Assembly: GCA_037349315.1 (NCBI GenBank)
Contig: JBAIAC010000607.1
Location: 124,001 to 188,000, forward strand
Direction of reading: 5' to 3'
DNA: 64,000 bases
DNA from: Chelydra serpentina
Taxonomy: Eukaryota > Chordata > Testudines > Chelydridae
The notes under the pieces were generated by a model. That model saw only the letters and a program-made list of their open reading frames with translations, made no database searches and had not been told where the DNA came from. Positions 44,097 to 57,539 of this stretch are shown here, one piece after another; position 1 is the first letter of the stretch, and each line of letters begins with the position of its first letter. The position numbers and the translations under genes were made by a program.

Positions 44097-46528
44097 GATA
44101 AATAAGTTGAATTTCTTAAAACTTTACATTGTGTGCTATGTTGGTCAATTGATGTGCTGTTACAAACTTCAGTCCACATAGCCTAACTTTAGGCATCTAT
44201 TTTGGGTTATCAAATATCTGACCAGAGTTTTCAAAAGTCCAGAAAAATTTGGGTTCCCAAGGATTCAAAATGTTAGCTTTCAGCATCCATTTTCAAACAC
44301 AAACTATAACACACTAATGGGTGTGCAGGAGAGGGGGAAAGGAAGTGTAGGATGTAGATCTCCGAATAGAAAAAGCTTGTAGTTTACATCTATTGATGGG
44401 TTAGAGTAACTTAATTACTACTTCAGAAAAGCAACTGAGTGGTAAAAATATTTTAAAGGTACTTTCTCTCCTTACTGAACATCAGGTCCCTTGCTGTAAT
44501 CTGTTCTGTCAAAAAATTACCATTAGTTCCTAGGTGGTGGCATAAACACATGACCAAAAGAGAATTTTCTGTAAATGTAAACAACTGTTTCTTTTTAATG
44601 GTTACCACTTGTAATTGATTTGGTATATTAGGGACAGGAATGATATTGACACTGAAGTATAATTTATTGATTTTTGGCCTTCAGTCATCTTGGGGAAATA
44701 CCATAATAAATAAACTTAGGGTAAAATTTTTAACATGGAATCAGGAAACATTTGAAATGGTATTAAAATTATGACCTATTCCAAGTAATACAGAACCACC
44801 TCTAACATAGCCTTACAGTATCCTTTCAAGTAAACCCACTATTAAAAACTTGTAAGAATTGTAAAGAACATATTTGAAAAACAAGTATGTTCTATTCAAT
44901 CAATGAACTTTTAACAATTTTAGAACAGTCTGTATTGGAGGATTGGTTGGTTTTAATGTCTGTAATTGAATTTGGAAAGAACTTTAGACTATGGTACACA
45001 TCTTTCCCCCAGTATTAGTTAGAAACGAAGAAACGTTAACACCTTCCAAAACAAATTATAAAAAGATACGGGACTTCATACTCATGAGAACTTGCCTAGT
45101 GTTCTTTAAAATTGTGTTGAGCATAAATAGAGAAGCAGTTCTGCTTAGTGCTTTGTTTCAACATATGCCAGCAGTCTTCAACTGAGTTCTGAATCTCTAC
45201 ACTTGGAGCAAGTAGAGTGTTGTACTGGAGTAGTCCTAAATAAATATAAGAATAAGAAGCAAGTTGTGAGAACTGTTAATACCCCATCCAGGCCCTGTGC
45301 CCTGATACGCGAATAAGGAAGGACGTTATCATAAGGGTTTTTTTTATGTGTAAATATAAAATGAAGATTAACTGTATATTAAGGCAGTCCTGTTGAGGAA
45401 GACTACCAGTTTTTAAACTGCTACTCCCTACATGTCATTGGCATTAGTGCGCAGTCTGGAGAGAAAAAAGCTGCGTCCTTACCTTATTGATGACAATAGC
45501 TGAAGAGAGACCGGCCTACCAGGAAATTGCCAGTGTCTATAATGTAACCGTTCTGGCCAAGCCCAGTAGCAATAACCAATATCCATAATATGCCTCAAAC
45601 ATAAATGAATAACACTAAACTGTAGAAGAGTTGGAAAGACGTGGCTTCAGTGAGAAGAGAGAGATTTCAAGTCTTGCTCCCCTTTTCAACCTTTGTGCCA
45701 CCTGCATTTGGAGGAAGTAGTTGAGCCTGCTGCCCTGGACTGAGAGCAACTCTCCTACTCTGAATTCTGACCCCCTGTTACTTTTTACTGTAGCAGAGCC
45801 TGTCAATTGGTGTGTCAGTTATATTTGAATGTTTACATTAAATTGCAGAATACTGTGAATTTGCCCCAATCATAGCAGTGGAAGCCTTCCAGTAAGTGTG
45901 TATTTAAAACTGTCAGACATTTTCTACAGCTGGGTTAGTGTGAGATTCTGTGGACAAGACTGCTGTCCTGAGGGGCTGAAAGAAGTTGGGAAGATGGGAT
46001 TCAGATTGGAGCCATTATCACTATTAATTGCTTTTTGAGTCCTTTGAAAGGAAATAAAACCAAATTAAACACAGACTACGCTCAAGTTCCTTGTTGGTTT
46101 GACTAGTAGTAGTAACATAGGCACAGTGCAGATACCTACTACAGTATAAATCATTAGTCAGAAGTTACTCATGTCGTATGTGCAATTCATCATTTACCAC
46201 CGTGTAATATGAATTTTTTTGAATTCACAGAATTTGGTATATTTGAACTATTGAAGTTAGCACTTCATTATGCTAAAAATGGGCATTGTTGACTTAAAAG
46301 ACTATATAATTATCTCAGCTTGTTTCGGTTAACAAACTAAAAACTTATGGGGCCCACTGGTTTGCTTTATGTTAAACCTCATACATGTAATTTAGTAAGC
46401 TTTCCAGGTAAGACTACCATTGCTCATTGGAGATTAAGCACTGCCAAACTGTTAGTTAACTACAACATGTAGACATATCATTCTAAACAATGCATGTCTC
46501 CTTTTAAGTAATGTACTTTATTTTATAG

Positions 46529-46646
46529 ATGCCCCTGAAGTTTCAGTAACCGGGTATGATGGAAACTGGTTCATAGGACGAGAGCATGTTCAGCTCCTGT
46601 GTAATGCTGACGCAAATCCACTGCCCATGGAATTTACATGGACCAG
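46529..46646 (+). CDS. NECTIN3: NECTIN3 exon 4: third Ig domain, first half
   Basis: Residues 235-273 plus two bases of codon 274. YAPEVSVTGYDGNWFIGREH begins the membrane-proximal Ig domain (D3), and Cys259 (LLC) is its first disulphide cysteine. The sequence ends NPLPMEFTWT-R. The acceptor is TTTATAG at 46522-46528 and the donor GTAAGT at 46647. It enters in phase 1 and leaves in phase 2. Splitting D3 over two exons is the known nectin gene layout. Confidence 0.95.
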
Positions 46647-49600
46647 GTAAGTGTTCATGAAAACCAAAGATGAATTTTTCCATTTAAGTACACAATAAAT
46701 ATTTGAATAATGGAGAGTTTTGAAGGGTGTTACTGGCTTACGACATAGTAGAAACAAGGCCCTTTAACTGCGACTAACTTGTCTGGTTCCAGTACATGAC
46801 TAATGCACATTATATGTAGTTAGAAATGACTGCTATTGAAATATGTCCCATTCTGATGCATCAGACATATGGATTCAGACATATGGATGTTGTAAAGAAA
46901 AACATTTGCCTTATCTAGTTGATGGCTCCTAAGGAAAGGGGAGCAGTAGAAATTGAGGTGGGAAAGTACAAGTAAAGAATTATTGTTACTCTGAAGTCTG
47001 AGCAGTTACCAATGCATTAGGATAAATCCACTTATTTTTATAAATGGAATAACTTCTTTGACAGGTGATTGTGATATTGAGTTTCTTGGTCTTAGTGTAA
47101 GACATTGTAAGCACCTGTTGTCTAGCCTTCCTCCTGCGTGTGAGTTGGGGACGTGTGTAAAGCAAAGACGCAAAAAGACTGGATATTATTTGAATAAAAT
47201 TATATAAAATTTATATTACATTGAAAATTGGGGTGGAAAACACTTGAAGTATCATTTCAATCATCAAATTTACCATGCCTCACTGTTACTAATAAAGAGT
47301 AAGGCGCTGTATCTACTTCCAAATAAGATGCATGAGATGGCTTGCCTCATGACTCAAAGCTTAAGTCAATCTGTGTTGATATCTGGTATCTCTGTATGGC
47401 TTCCTGTTGCGTGATGAAAGCTGTATTTCATGATTCTAATATGAATTGGATGCCTTTACTGAGAGTCCTGCTGCCTGCCATCTGTAGTCTTGCATGTTAA
47501 GTATGTTCCCCTGGAGGGAGCCACTTCCGGAGCAAATATATGGCCCAAAAAGGTAACTTCCCTTTTTTCCTCTTAAAATAAAACTTGAAGTAACTTCACT
47601 TGGTCGGTCTGTCTGTCTGAAACAAAGAAAATAACTTGTGTGTGAGTGTTTAAGCGTATGTAATGCACAGTAATAGTGCTATGAGAATCACTGACAATAA
47701 TAGTGCTATAAGAAGCATTAAAGATCAGTTGTGGTACCACCTTGTAGCCTCAAGTTGCTTCCTGGATCAGTTAGAAGGAAAAAGACTAATAGTTTTAGCA
47801 TTCATAGAATCATAGAATCTCAGGGTTGGAAGGGGCCTCAGGAGGTCATCTAGTCCAACCCCCTGCTCAAAGCAGGACCAACCCCAACTAGATCATCCCA
47901 GCCAGGGCTTTGTCAAGCCTGACCTTAAAAACCTCTAAGGAAGGAGATTCCACCACCTCCCTAGGTAACCCATTCCAGTGCTTCACCACCCTACTAGTGA
48001 AAACGTTTTTCCTAATATCCAACCTAAACCTCCCCCTCTGCAACTTGAGACCATTACTCCTTGTTCTGTCATCTTCTACCACTAAGAACAGTCTAGATCC
48101 ATCCTCTTTGGAACCCCCTTTCTGGTAGTTGAAAGCAGCTATCAAATCCCCCCTCACTCTTCTCTTCTGCAGGCTAAACAATCCCAGTTCCCTCAGCCTC
48201 TCCTCATAAGTCATGTGCTCCAGCCCCCTAATCATTTTTGTTGCCCTCCGTTGGACTCTTTCCAATTTATCCACATCCTTCTTGTAGTGTGGGGCCCAAA
48301 ACTGGACACAGTACTCCAAATGAGGCCTCACCAGTGCCGAATAGAGGGGAATAATCACGTCCCTCGATCTGCTGGAAATGCCCCTACTTATACAGCCCAA
48401 AATGCCGTTAGCCTTCTTGGCAACAAGGGCACACTGTTGACTCATATTCAGCTTTTCGTCCACTGTAACCCCTAGGTCCTTTTCTGCAGAACTGCTGCCC
48501 AGCCATTCGGTCCCTAGTCTGTAGCAGTGCATGGGATTCTTCCGTCCTAAGTGCAGGACTCTGCACTTGTCCTTGTTGAACCTCATCAGATTTCTTTTGG
48601 CCCAATCCTCTAATTTGTCTAGGTCCCTCTGTATCCTATCCCTACCCTCCAGCGTATCAACCACTCCTCCCAGTTTAGTGTCATCTGCAAACTTGCTAAG
48701 GGTGCAGTCCACACCATCCTTCAGATCGTTGATGAAGATATTGAACAAAACCGGCCCCAGCACCGACCCTTGGGGCACTCCACTTGATACCGGCTGCCAA
48801 CTAGACATGGAGCCATTGATCACTACCCATTGAGCACGACCATCCAGCCAGTTTTCTATCCACCTTACCGTCCATTCATCCAGCCCATACTTCTTTAACT
48901 TGCTGGCAAGAACACTGTGGGAGACTGTATCAAAAGCTTTGCTAAAGTCAAGAAATAGCACATCCACTGCTTTCCCCTCATCCACAGAGCCAGTTATCTC
49001 ATCATAGAAGGCAATTAGGTTAGTCAGGCATGACTTGCCCTTGGTGAATCCATGATGACTGTTCCTGATCACTTTCCCCTCCTTTAAGTGGTTCAGAATT
49101 GATTCCTTGAGGACCTGTTCCATGATTTTTCCAGGGACTGAGGTGAGACTGACTGGCCTGTAGTTCCCCGGATCTTTCTTCTTCCCTTTTTTAAAGATGG
49201 GCACTACATTAGCTTTTTTCCAGTCATCCGGGACCTCCCCCGATTGCCATGATTTGTCAAAGATAATGGCCAATGGCTCTGCAATCACATCGGCCAACTC
49301 CTTTAGCACCCTTGGATGCAGTGCATCCGGCCCCATGGACTTGTGTTCGTCCAGCTTTTCTAAATAGTCCCGAACTACTTCTTTCTCCACAGAGGGCTGG
49401 TCACCTCCTCCTCATACCGTGCTGCGGAGTGCATCCGCCTGGGAGCTGACCTTGTCTATGAAGACAGAGGCAAAAAAAGCATTGAGTACACTAGCTTTCT
49501 CCACATCCTCTGTCACTAGGTTCCCTCCCTCATTCAGCAAGGGGCCCACACTTGCCCTGACTTTCTTCTTGTTGCTCACATACCTGAAGAAACCCTTCTT

Positions 49601-50212
49601 GTTACTCCTAACGTCTCCGGCTAGCTGCAACTCCAAGTGTGATTTGGCCTTCCTAATTTCACTCCTGCATGCCTGAACAATATTTTGCACAGGTATTTGG
49701 CCCTTAAGATCTTATTCCTCGTAACCATTACTTTGGCCAAGAGCGTAAGAGCTTGGAACCCTGATGGTGCACCCACCGAATACAGTGCTCTACCAAAATA
49801 AGGTGACTTAGTTCCTACGTCTTTTCTGAATTGCATGTTAAGCAGGAGATTAATCTACCAGTATTTACCCCCACGCCTCACTCTTATAGAGAAGAAGCGA
49901 GTCACCATACACTTGATGGTTAAAGAGCTCTGTGTGCGACATAAATTATGTGCAGTGGTGCAGAATTCTCCCAGGAGTAAAAGATTCAAAATTCCAACGG
50001 ACTTGTAGTAGAAACAAACGAATTGACTCGACATTGATATTGTTCCTTTAACTGAAAGGATTTAATGTAACAAAATAATTGCATTCCACAGAGCAAGCTA
50101 TTTTAAACATAAAATAATTATAGTGAAATTTTTTCAGATAATACATTTTGCATTTAAATTTTATTGTGTAAATTCTGAGAATGCTTAAACTTCCAAATAT
50201 TGTCTAATTCAG
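46647..50212. other. NECTIN3 intron 4
   Basis: 3.6 kb, more than half of it a CR1 LINE on the opposite strand (47802 to about 49700). The flanks are AT-rich. An ERV-LTR-like snippet (GTGCAGAATTCTCCCAGGAG) lies at 49958. No other exon. Confidence 0.6.
47802..49700 (-). mobile_element. CR1 LINE with 500-codon open ORF2 part
   Basis: Minus strand. The open frame 49390-47888 covers the whole reverse transcriptase and C terminus of CR1 ORF2. It has LDFSKAFD at residues 147-154 with the catalytic Asp, SGVPQGS at 203-209, intact F-A-D-D at 234-237, and natural end KALAGMI. Upstream, 49690-49412 encodes the preceding linker ([30 protein letters not shown]) in another frame. So at least one frameshift separates the two, near 49400. 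Endonuclease and ORF1 are absent (5' truncation at about 49700). The 3' end has the CR1 tail. It cannot mobilise itself but is a young-looking copy. It is antisense to NECTIN3. Confidence 0.93.
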
Positions 50213-50364
50213 GTTGGATGGGCAATGGCCTGAAGGTTTAATGTCTTCAAATAATACTCTGCATTTCAACAGTCCATTGACTTACAATTATACTGGGACT
50301 TATGTCTGTAAGGTGACCAATTCCCTTGGACAAAGAAGTGATCAAAAGACTATCTACATTTTAG
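50213..50364 (+). CDS. NECTIN3: NECTIN3 exon 5: third Ig domain, second half
   Basis: Residues 274-324 plus one base of codon 325. LDGQWPEGLMSSNNTLHFNS, then YNYTGTYVCKVTNSLGQRSD and QKTIYIL. Cys306 pairs with Cys259. N-glycosylation sequons are at Asn288 (NTL) and Asn299 (NYT), and possibly Asn310 (NSL does not qualify). The acceptor is TAATTCAG at 50205-50212 and the donor GTGAGT at 50365. Exit phase 1 matches the next mammalian exon, which starts inside an Asp codon. That exon (stalk, transmembrane segment and the C-terminal PDZ ligand for afadin) was not found to 64000. Isoform-specific exons could also lie beyond. Confidence 0.95.
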
Positions 50365-53300
50365 GTGAGTTGTTGTTTCTCCCTTCACTTCCTAAGCATG
50401 CTTTGTTTAAAATACTGTGTCAGAAATTGCATTAGGTGTCTAGTTGAATGAGGTTTTTTAGCCATGTTCTATAACAGGTTACCTAAAACTCAGTCTTTGA
50501 TTAAAGATAATATAAAACTGGGTAGGACAAATGGAAATAAACCATTACCCTACTAGTACTGCTGCTATTTCCAGGGCTAATATTGTTGTTCCATCATGCA
50601 TGCTGTCTGTAAATCGTAGTATTTAAAAGGACCACAGTAGTGTCTGAGATGATCATCTAGCACTAAGTGATGGTAATAAAGATACAGAAGTAAACTCTGC
50701 CACCTCCAAGTGACTGCTTGTTGAAAGAGGACTTAGTTTAAAAATCTATGTTCCAGTGAGCCACAAAGGGAATTTTTATTGATGTTAATTTGTTGCATAT
50801 AGGCTGGATTTAAAAATATGATAAATACATACGTAACCCTTTTAGAGAAATAGAAGCAGATCATAATGCAAATATAATGTATTTAAAAAAGAAAATACTT
50901 AATATTAATCATAGCTACGGGAAAGTAGAGAATACATCAGATGCAGTGAATTCCTTGTGTAAATTGGTTTTAATTTCTGATTTTGCTAAGATTAAAAAAA
51001 ATAAGCAGCTATGGGACTCTGGGGAAGCCAAGTGTATTGTGCACCAAATGCAAATGTTTTATGTTCTGGATGCTTCACAATGAGTTTTCGGTTTGACTTT
51101 CAGCAGTGCCGAGTACTCAAAGCTCTCATGGGGTTCAGTGGGATGTGAGGGTGTTGAGCACCTTCCAAGATCAGGCCATTAATGTATATTCCATGTGCCT
51201 TTTAATGTACATTCTGTGGGCTTGTGTTTCTATTTCACATGCATTACATTGGTGGTTGTATTCAAATGTTTTTCATGATGGGGCTAGTTTGATGTTCTCT
51301 ACTATAGACCTTGGAGGTGAAATTGGAATGGGAGGACTATAATCTCCTCAAATCTAAGTTTTCTCTCTAGATCAGTGGTTCTCAGGCATTTCACCATCAG
51401 GTCACACTTTTAGCAAAGCTTATGAGCTCAGAACCTTTTGTCGTAGTTTGCTGAAGACTATGTTCATGTATATCACTCGTTAATGAATGGGGAAAACGCT
51501 AAAGCTTGTACAGCCATCGTAGCTGTTATCTGACCAGGTTTCATTGAGATGGAAAAGCTAAGCTCTGTGTGCAGAGTTTATCCAGGTGCCGAGAGATTGA
51601 CCCAGTCTGAAACCTGAAAGCACCCTGTGAGTCCCATGAGGAGACTGGGCCTCATGGGGGAAAAGGTTGAGGGGGATTGCCCTATGATTCCTGTCCCTCT
51701 AGCCTTTTACCCCTTCAGCCTCTGCCATCCCATTCTATCCCTATCACCTCCTCGCCATTAAAGTGCTGAGGCAGCTGCTTTCTGCCACCCCTCCTCTGCT
51801 TCCTCCTCAGTTTTTTCTGCCCAGCAACTCCACACCAGTGGAGGGAGCGGAGGAGGAAAGCTAGTCTCCCTGTCCTGTCCTCAGTTGCAGCACAGCTACC
51901 CAGGTGGCAAGGAATATAGTCACTGTAGAGGAAACTAGGCTCATTCCCTGCAGACCTGCTGGCGGCATGAGAAAAAGTGTTTGGTTGGATCTGGAGAAAC
52001 AGACTGGGAATCAAAAATATGGAAATGCAAATGGTTTTTAAAGATTGTAAATCAAAAAGTAAGACAAGACTGTGGAGGGGGGTGTTATCCAGATGCTGTC
52101 TAAGATCCACAGGTTGAGAGCATTGGCTCTAGATGACACTTGAAAGAGATTGCAGCTGGTGGAGGAGGGGGAAACTGCCAATGATGGTTTTAATGCCGAG
52201 CTAATTGTTTTGTCCTTGAGACTGAAATTCTAAGGATATGTTAGCTTTAAGTGCTGTGTGAGTAGTACTGAAAAAGAGAAAATCCTTTGAACATCCCCCA
52301 CCCAAAAACCCAGAGCCCTAAATCACCTCATGCTTGCTGGTTTGAGAAGGGATTAATAACCTCCGTAAGGCTTGGAATTGTTCATCCTAAAGTGCATTCC
52401 TACTCTAGAGTTACTGTATAAAAACTGGCACTTTCTTACTGAATAGACGGCACTATGTATATTTAAAGCAATTTTTCCTTGCTTTTGGTGACAAAAATAA
52501 GTTGTTTTTAACCTTTTTTTTTTTTAATTGAAGAGGCAACATAAATTTGGGAGAGGGAGCTGGATTATGTTCCATCCACTCCCCATCAATAAACTATTCC
52601 TAAAATGATGGGACCAAACCTTGCCCTCTGTTACAATTGTGCAATTCCACTGAAGGTAGTGGGGCTATACAGGTACAACTGAGGGTTAAGTATGAAGACA
52701 TGTTTGCAAGGGAGATTGCAAAGGTGTAACCACGTCCAGAATTTGTCTTACAGAATCTGGTACTGGTAATGATGCACCGGGAGCGGGATGGGGGTAATAC
52801 ATTTTTGAGAGTAAGAAAAAAAAATTGAGACTTGTTCAGAGTCTTGCACATCCCCCTCCCACCTGGAAACTTACATTTCTTCTTTCTTTTGTAGCCAATG
52901 GTGAGAGTACGGTACCTGCTCCTCCCCAGAAGCCACTGCAGTGTCACTGCTATCGCCGCTGTCCAGAGGACTCAGTCAACAGCACCTGCAGGTTGACGGG
53001 ACAACTAGTATTTCCGATATTTTGGGGGGAAGGTTATGCACAATAATCAACATTTTAAAACGTGGGTGCCTCAAGTTAGGCATCTAAATCTGTGTAGGCA
53101 CCTTTAATACAATCAGTATAAAATTAAATGGGCGGTGGGTGCTCTATAAATCAGTCCATTTTTATTTAGGTGCCTAAATATAGATTTTAGGGGCTTAACT
53201 TGATGCGTTCAAGTTTGAACATTTAGGCCAATACTTGTCTTAATAATTTGCGTATGAAACATAGTTGAACTATGAATAGGTTATCAAAAAGTTCAAGCCA

Positions 53301-54330
53301 TAGCTTATGTATGGATGGAGCAAATTGCTCTTCCCCTGTTCATAAGGACCAGAAATTGTGCTTCTCCCGAAGTAGTGTAATGCATTGCCTCTTTGGAGGG
53401 TTAGTGGTGGTTAGCGGGTAAATAATGCCACTATCTAGCCCGAGATGTGTATGTGGTTAGCCTTTTTTGTAGCAGGATGAGGGGAAAATGCTGCTCTCAG
53501 ACTGGTGTGGTGAATTTCAACTCTGTTGTTCTCTTTTCCCCGTATATGTGTAACTCTGAGTTCTGCTTCTGTAAGGAATGTGGAATACTGCAGATTTTGC
53601 TATGTAATGTTAAGTTCCTACAGCTTTTATGCTTTCATCAAAGTCCAGTAGAGTATTGGGTATTGCAATAACTATATAGAACCGGGACATTCCAGTTGGG
53701 TATGCAGTTCACTCTGAGGAGGTTACAGGGAGTCGGAATATTTTAATACTACTGGACTACTTTTCAAGGCAGTGTTATAAAAGAACAGGATGGGAGGAAT
53801 CTCCAAGGTTGTTCAAGATGTTGATAGATATTTGGAGGGCGGGGTGGGGGGTGTTAAAAACAGCTGCTTCTCAGTTCGACACTATTCTGCACAGCCTGCA
53901 ATTTCAAGACTTGTCAAATTTAAAAGTGCCAAAGCTTTGATAAAAGCCTTGGATAGTATTTTTCTGTCCCACTTTCAGCTCCTCTTCCAAGTCCTAGCGC
54001 TCTGTCTAGAAGCAGCATTTAACTGCTATTGCATGGTATTTTGTTTTAAGGTTTAAAACTCCACACTTGGCTACCAGTTTGCAGGTTCTCTGCTGTGTGA
54101 ATCCGTCATTTCCTGTTCATGTCTAAGGAGAGCCACTGTTTTTACACATGCCAGCTTTCACAGCAGAGGACTTGTACAGCAGTAGCTAAAAAGTTGCAGC
54201 TGATTAGAAAATAAGAAAACACAAAGGTGTCCACTTTGGAAACATTTAATCAGCTGGTTTAAGCATCCGCACGAGCTAGAAGCAGAATGTGCCACCAAGC
54301 TAACACCTCCTTAGCAGTGTCATGTGAAGT
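50365..54330. other. NECTIN3 intron 5, proximal part
   Basis: No exon recognised. An L3-like dispersed fragment lies near 51100-51180 (TTCAGCAGTGCCGAGTACTC), a hAT-type terminus CAGTGGTTCTCAGGCATTTC at 51373, and a palindromic MITE-like element at 53062-53230 (GGTGCCTCAAGTTAGGCATC on the left, ATTTAGGTGCCTAAATATAG on the right). The rest is plain intronic DNA. Confidence 0.5.
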
Positions 54331-54334
54331 TTCT

Positions 54335-54895
54335 GAGAGTTCGTCTATACGTAAAACACTACATGGCAGGAGATGTGCCACCGTCGCATGTCGGAGTAGG
54401 CACTACCTATGTCGATGGAAGGGGTTCTCCTGTCACTATAGGTAACCCACTTCCCTGAGAGGCAGCAGCTAGCTCAACAGACAATTCTTCCATCGACCTA
54501 GTGCTGTCTACACGGGGACTTAGGTCGGCTTAACAACGCTGCTCAGGGGTGTGAATTTATTACACCTCTGAGCAGCGTAGTTAAACCAGCCTAATTTTCT
54601 AGTGTAGGCCAGCCTACGGCGATAGCTACATTTCAAGCGCTACAGTTGCAGCACTGCAGTCTAGACCCTCACTGCAACAATAGGAGGGGGTTCTCCTGTC
54701 CCTGTACTTAATCTACCCTCATCTCCGAGAGGCGATTGCTACGTCGATGGAAGAATCGTTCCTTCTGTTGGCCTAGCACTGTCTCCACCAGGGGTTAGGT
54801 CATCCTAGTGACGTCTCTCAGGGTGTGATATTTTCACACCTCTGAGAGACACAGGGATGCCGATGGAAGTTTTCAGTGTTGACCAGCCCTTGGGT
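54335..54895. mobile_element. Two adjacent hairpin-bearing MITE copies
   Basis: 54335-54620 and 54621-54895 are diverged copies of one element. Both contain TTCTCCTGTC, a GAGAGGC block, TCGATGGAA and a long internal hairpin. Copy 1 hairpin: CGCTGCTCAG (54537-54546) with CTGAGCAGCG (54568-54577). Copy 2 hairpin: GTCTCTCAG (54813-54821) with CTGAGAGAC (54842-54850), extended by GGTGTGA/TCACACC. CTAGTGTAGGCCAGCC-type ends resemble other turtle DNA-transposon derivatives. No coding capacity. Confidence 0.75.
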
Positions 54896-55789
54896 ATATT
54901 TTTAACATAGTGCTCCGGAGCAAGGAGCACAAATCCCGCTCACAAACATCAGGATTTATTCAGAGTCCTTCCATGTCACACTTTTAAAACATATCCCTTT
55001 AGTTTTACATCATAACCTGTAGCTGTTTTCTGCTATGTGTACTAAAGCTAACCACTTACAAACAGTTACAAAAAAAAGTAAAATGCCAGACTATGATGTC
55101 ATTTCAGCCTAAATGAGAGGGGAAATCAATGTTAAATTTATGTTCTGTTAACATGATTCTCACATTGTTAAACACCCGTCGCAAAATCATCCGTATTGGA
55201 GTCGCACCTCTCTGGAGCTTTATTTCCAGTTTTAATGAAGGTGTCAGATGTTTAAACTGGAATTTACCTCACAAAACCTTATTCTCCCTCCAGCCCAGCA
55301 CAACCCTTCTACCCCTAAAATGCTTTCATTTCCCCCACCAGTTGCCCTTTCCTATGTTATCTGAACACAGCACTCTTTGTTAATGTCACACTGAGCAGTG
55401 GCATACAAGAAAAAATTGCTAAGCCAGTACCTGGAAAATGGAAGCTTGTACCATATTTCTTATACTCTATTTCTTTTTAAAGATACCCTATGATTTATCA
55501 GCAATAAAGTAAACATATAGTTCAAAGGGACCTCTTTCCAAATATAATATAAAAGGACTCCTTTTCAAGGATGACGATTTAATATTTGTACACCTCCCAT
55601 CATTGTAGAATCTATGTCTGAGCTCCAGGTGACACTGATTTTCCTTATATTTGCAAAGTCCAGTTACTTTTTAATATTTTTTCTTTCTAAAGTCTTCCAT
55701 ACATAATTCAGAATTAAGGACGAGAGATACAAAGGGATCTCTGTATTGAGAAGGGTGCCCAGCCTCTGAAGGTGGGAAGGAGTGAGTGA

Positions 55790-55920
55790 GTGATATTAGA
55801 GAGACAAGGTGGGTGAGGTAATATCTCCTATTGGGCCAACTTCTGTTGGTGAAAGAGACAGGTTTTCAAGCTGCAGAGAGCTCTTCTTCAGATCTGGGTG
55901 GAGGGATACTCAGGTGAAGG
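55790..55920. repeat. Dispersed-repeat fragment
   Basis: GAGAGACAAGGTGGGTGAGG, TAATATCTCCTATTGGGCCA, ACTTCTGTTGGTGAAAGAGA, then CAGAGAGCTCTTCTTCAG. Same family as 26.3 kb and parts of 8.5-9.2 kb. I do not know its class. Confidence 0.7.
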
Positions 55921-57539
55921 AGATAGCGCTGAGAGAGATTGCTAGGTCACCAGTCCGCTAACTGTGTTGTAACCAGTTCTCAAGAGATTTGGCCGAGCCT
56001 ACCCTGCTAAACTGGGACTGCTTTTCCTTTGGGACCCTCACACCATAGAACCTTTAATTGTCCCCCTCACTGTAATCTGAATTGCTGTTTGCACAGTGCA
56101 ATGCCTTCAAACAATCAGGAACTTTCATTCTGCTTCTCTATAAATGATGTTTCTCCTTATCAGAGTTCAAATGAAGGAGATGCCACTGTATTTGTGTGAC
56201 GTATAGGTGAACTGATTCTGGTAAAATCCTCTTACAGTAGTTCAGTTAATTATCTCCACTCTGTCTCCCCTAATCACCAAAAGGGCTTCCTAGCTTTTAT
56301 GAAATCCATCTCAGTCTCTCAGCAACCCTATCAGTCTGTTCAGTTGTTGGCTGCCTTCAGATCTCATGAGTTATGAGATTTCATTGTGCACAGAGTTGGA
56401 GCAGTGTATTCTACGTCACCACTAACCCAACAATGCAAGTGAAATTTCATTAGACCAGCTGGCCAGAGCCCAACAAAATTTCAGGCTTGAGACCCATCTT
56501 GTTGGAACACTACCAAAGGCAGGGGACCTTTCATGGGTCAGGGAACAGATTTTCTGAAAGTTCAGTGAGAAAGCATTTCCAGGTGTATTCAAATTGAGAC
56601 TCGGATATAGAGCATAGCCCTGTAGCACCTGCAGTGAGGTACAGTATTGAATTTCCTTCTGAAAAAAGCAACCTGCTTCTCTGCCAGAAAATGTGGGTCC
56701 GCTTTGACAGGTATTTACTTGGGGTGGTATGACACTACTGCCTTCCAACCAGCTGTACTGTTATCCATCTGGATGTTTGTTTAAAAATGAGGACATCTTG
56801 TGGCCACTTAGAAACCCCTCCAGGATTGTATTTCTTATAATTTTTGCAGGGACTACATCATATAGGCATTACTTCCTTTTCAATCAACATTCCAAAAGCA
56901 AGTGTCTATCAAATCCAGCAAATCTCTAGTAGTGTGAACAATGGGCAATTTTATATAGCATATGTTCAGCAATACGTTAGCCCTACAGATAAGTTAAGAA
57001 CACGCTTAATTATTTTCTCTTAAAGCTAGCATGATTTTAACATTAAAAAAATGATTACCGTCATTTATAGCAACAATGGTAGCCCTTTTAAATACAAGTA
57101 CTGTAGTGCAATCGTTTTATCGAGAAAGTGCAACTTACAAATGTAGATTATTTTTGGTTACATAACTGCTCTCAAAAACAAAGCAGTGTAAAACTTTAGA
57201 GCCTACAACTCCACTCAGTCCTACTTCGTATTCCGCCAATCGCAAAGACAAACAAGTTTGTTTACATTTACGGGACATAATGCTGTCTACTTATTATTTA
57301 CAATATCTCCTGAAAGTGAGAACAGGCATTCTCATGGCACATTTGTAGCCGGCATTGCAAGGCATTTACATGCCAGATATGCTAAACATTTGTGTGCCCC
57401 TTCATGCTTTGGCCACCGTTCCAGGGGACGTGCTTCCATGCTGATGACACTCGTTAAAAAAATAATGTGGTAATTAAATTTGTGACTGAGCTCCTTGGGG
57501 GAGAATTGTATGTCCCCAGCTCTGTTTTACCCGAGTTGT

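Larger units (their letters stand above)
42563..46528. other. NECTIN3 intron 3
   Basis: 4.0 kb. Contains a MIR-like SINE (42670-42835) and a CR1-tailed SINE (43922-44096). The remainder is AT-rich and shows nothing recognisable. Confidence 0.6.
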
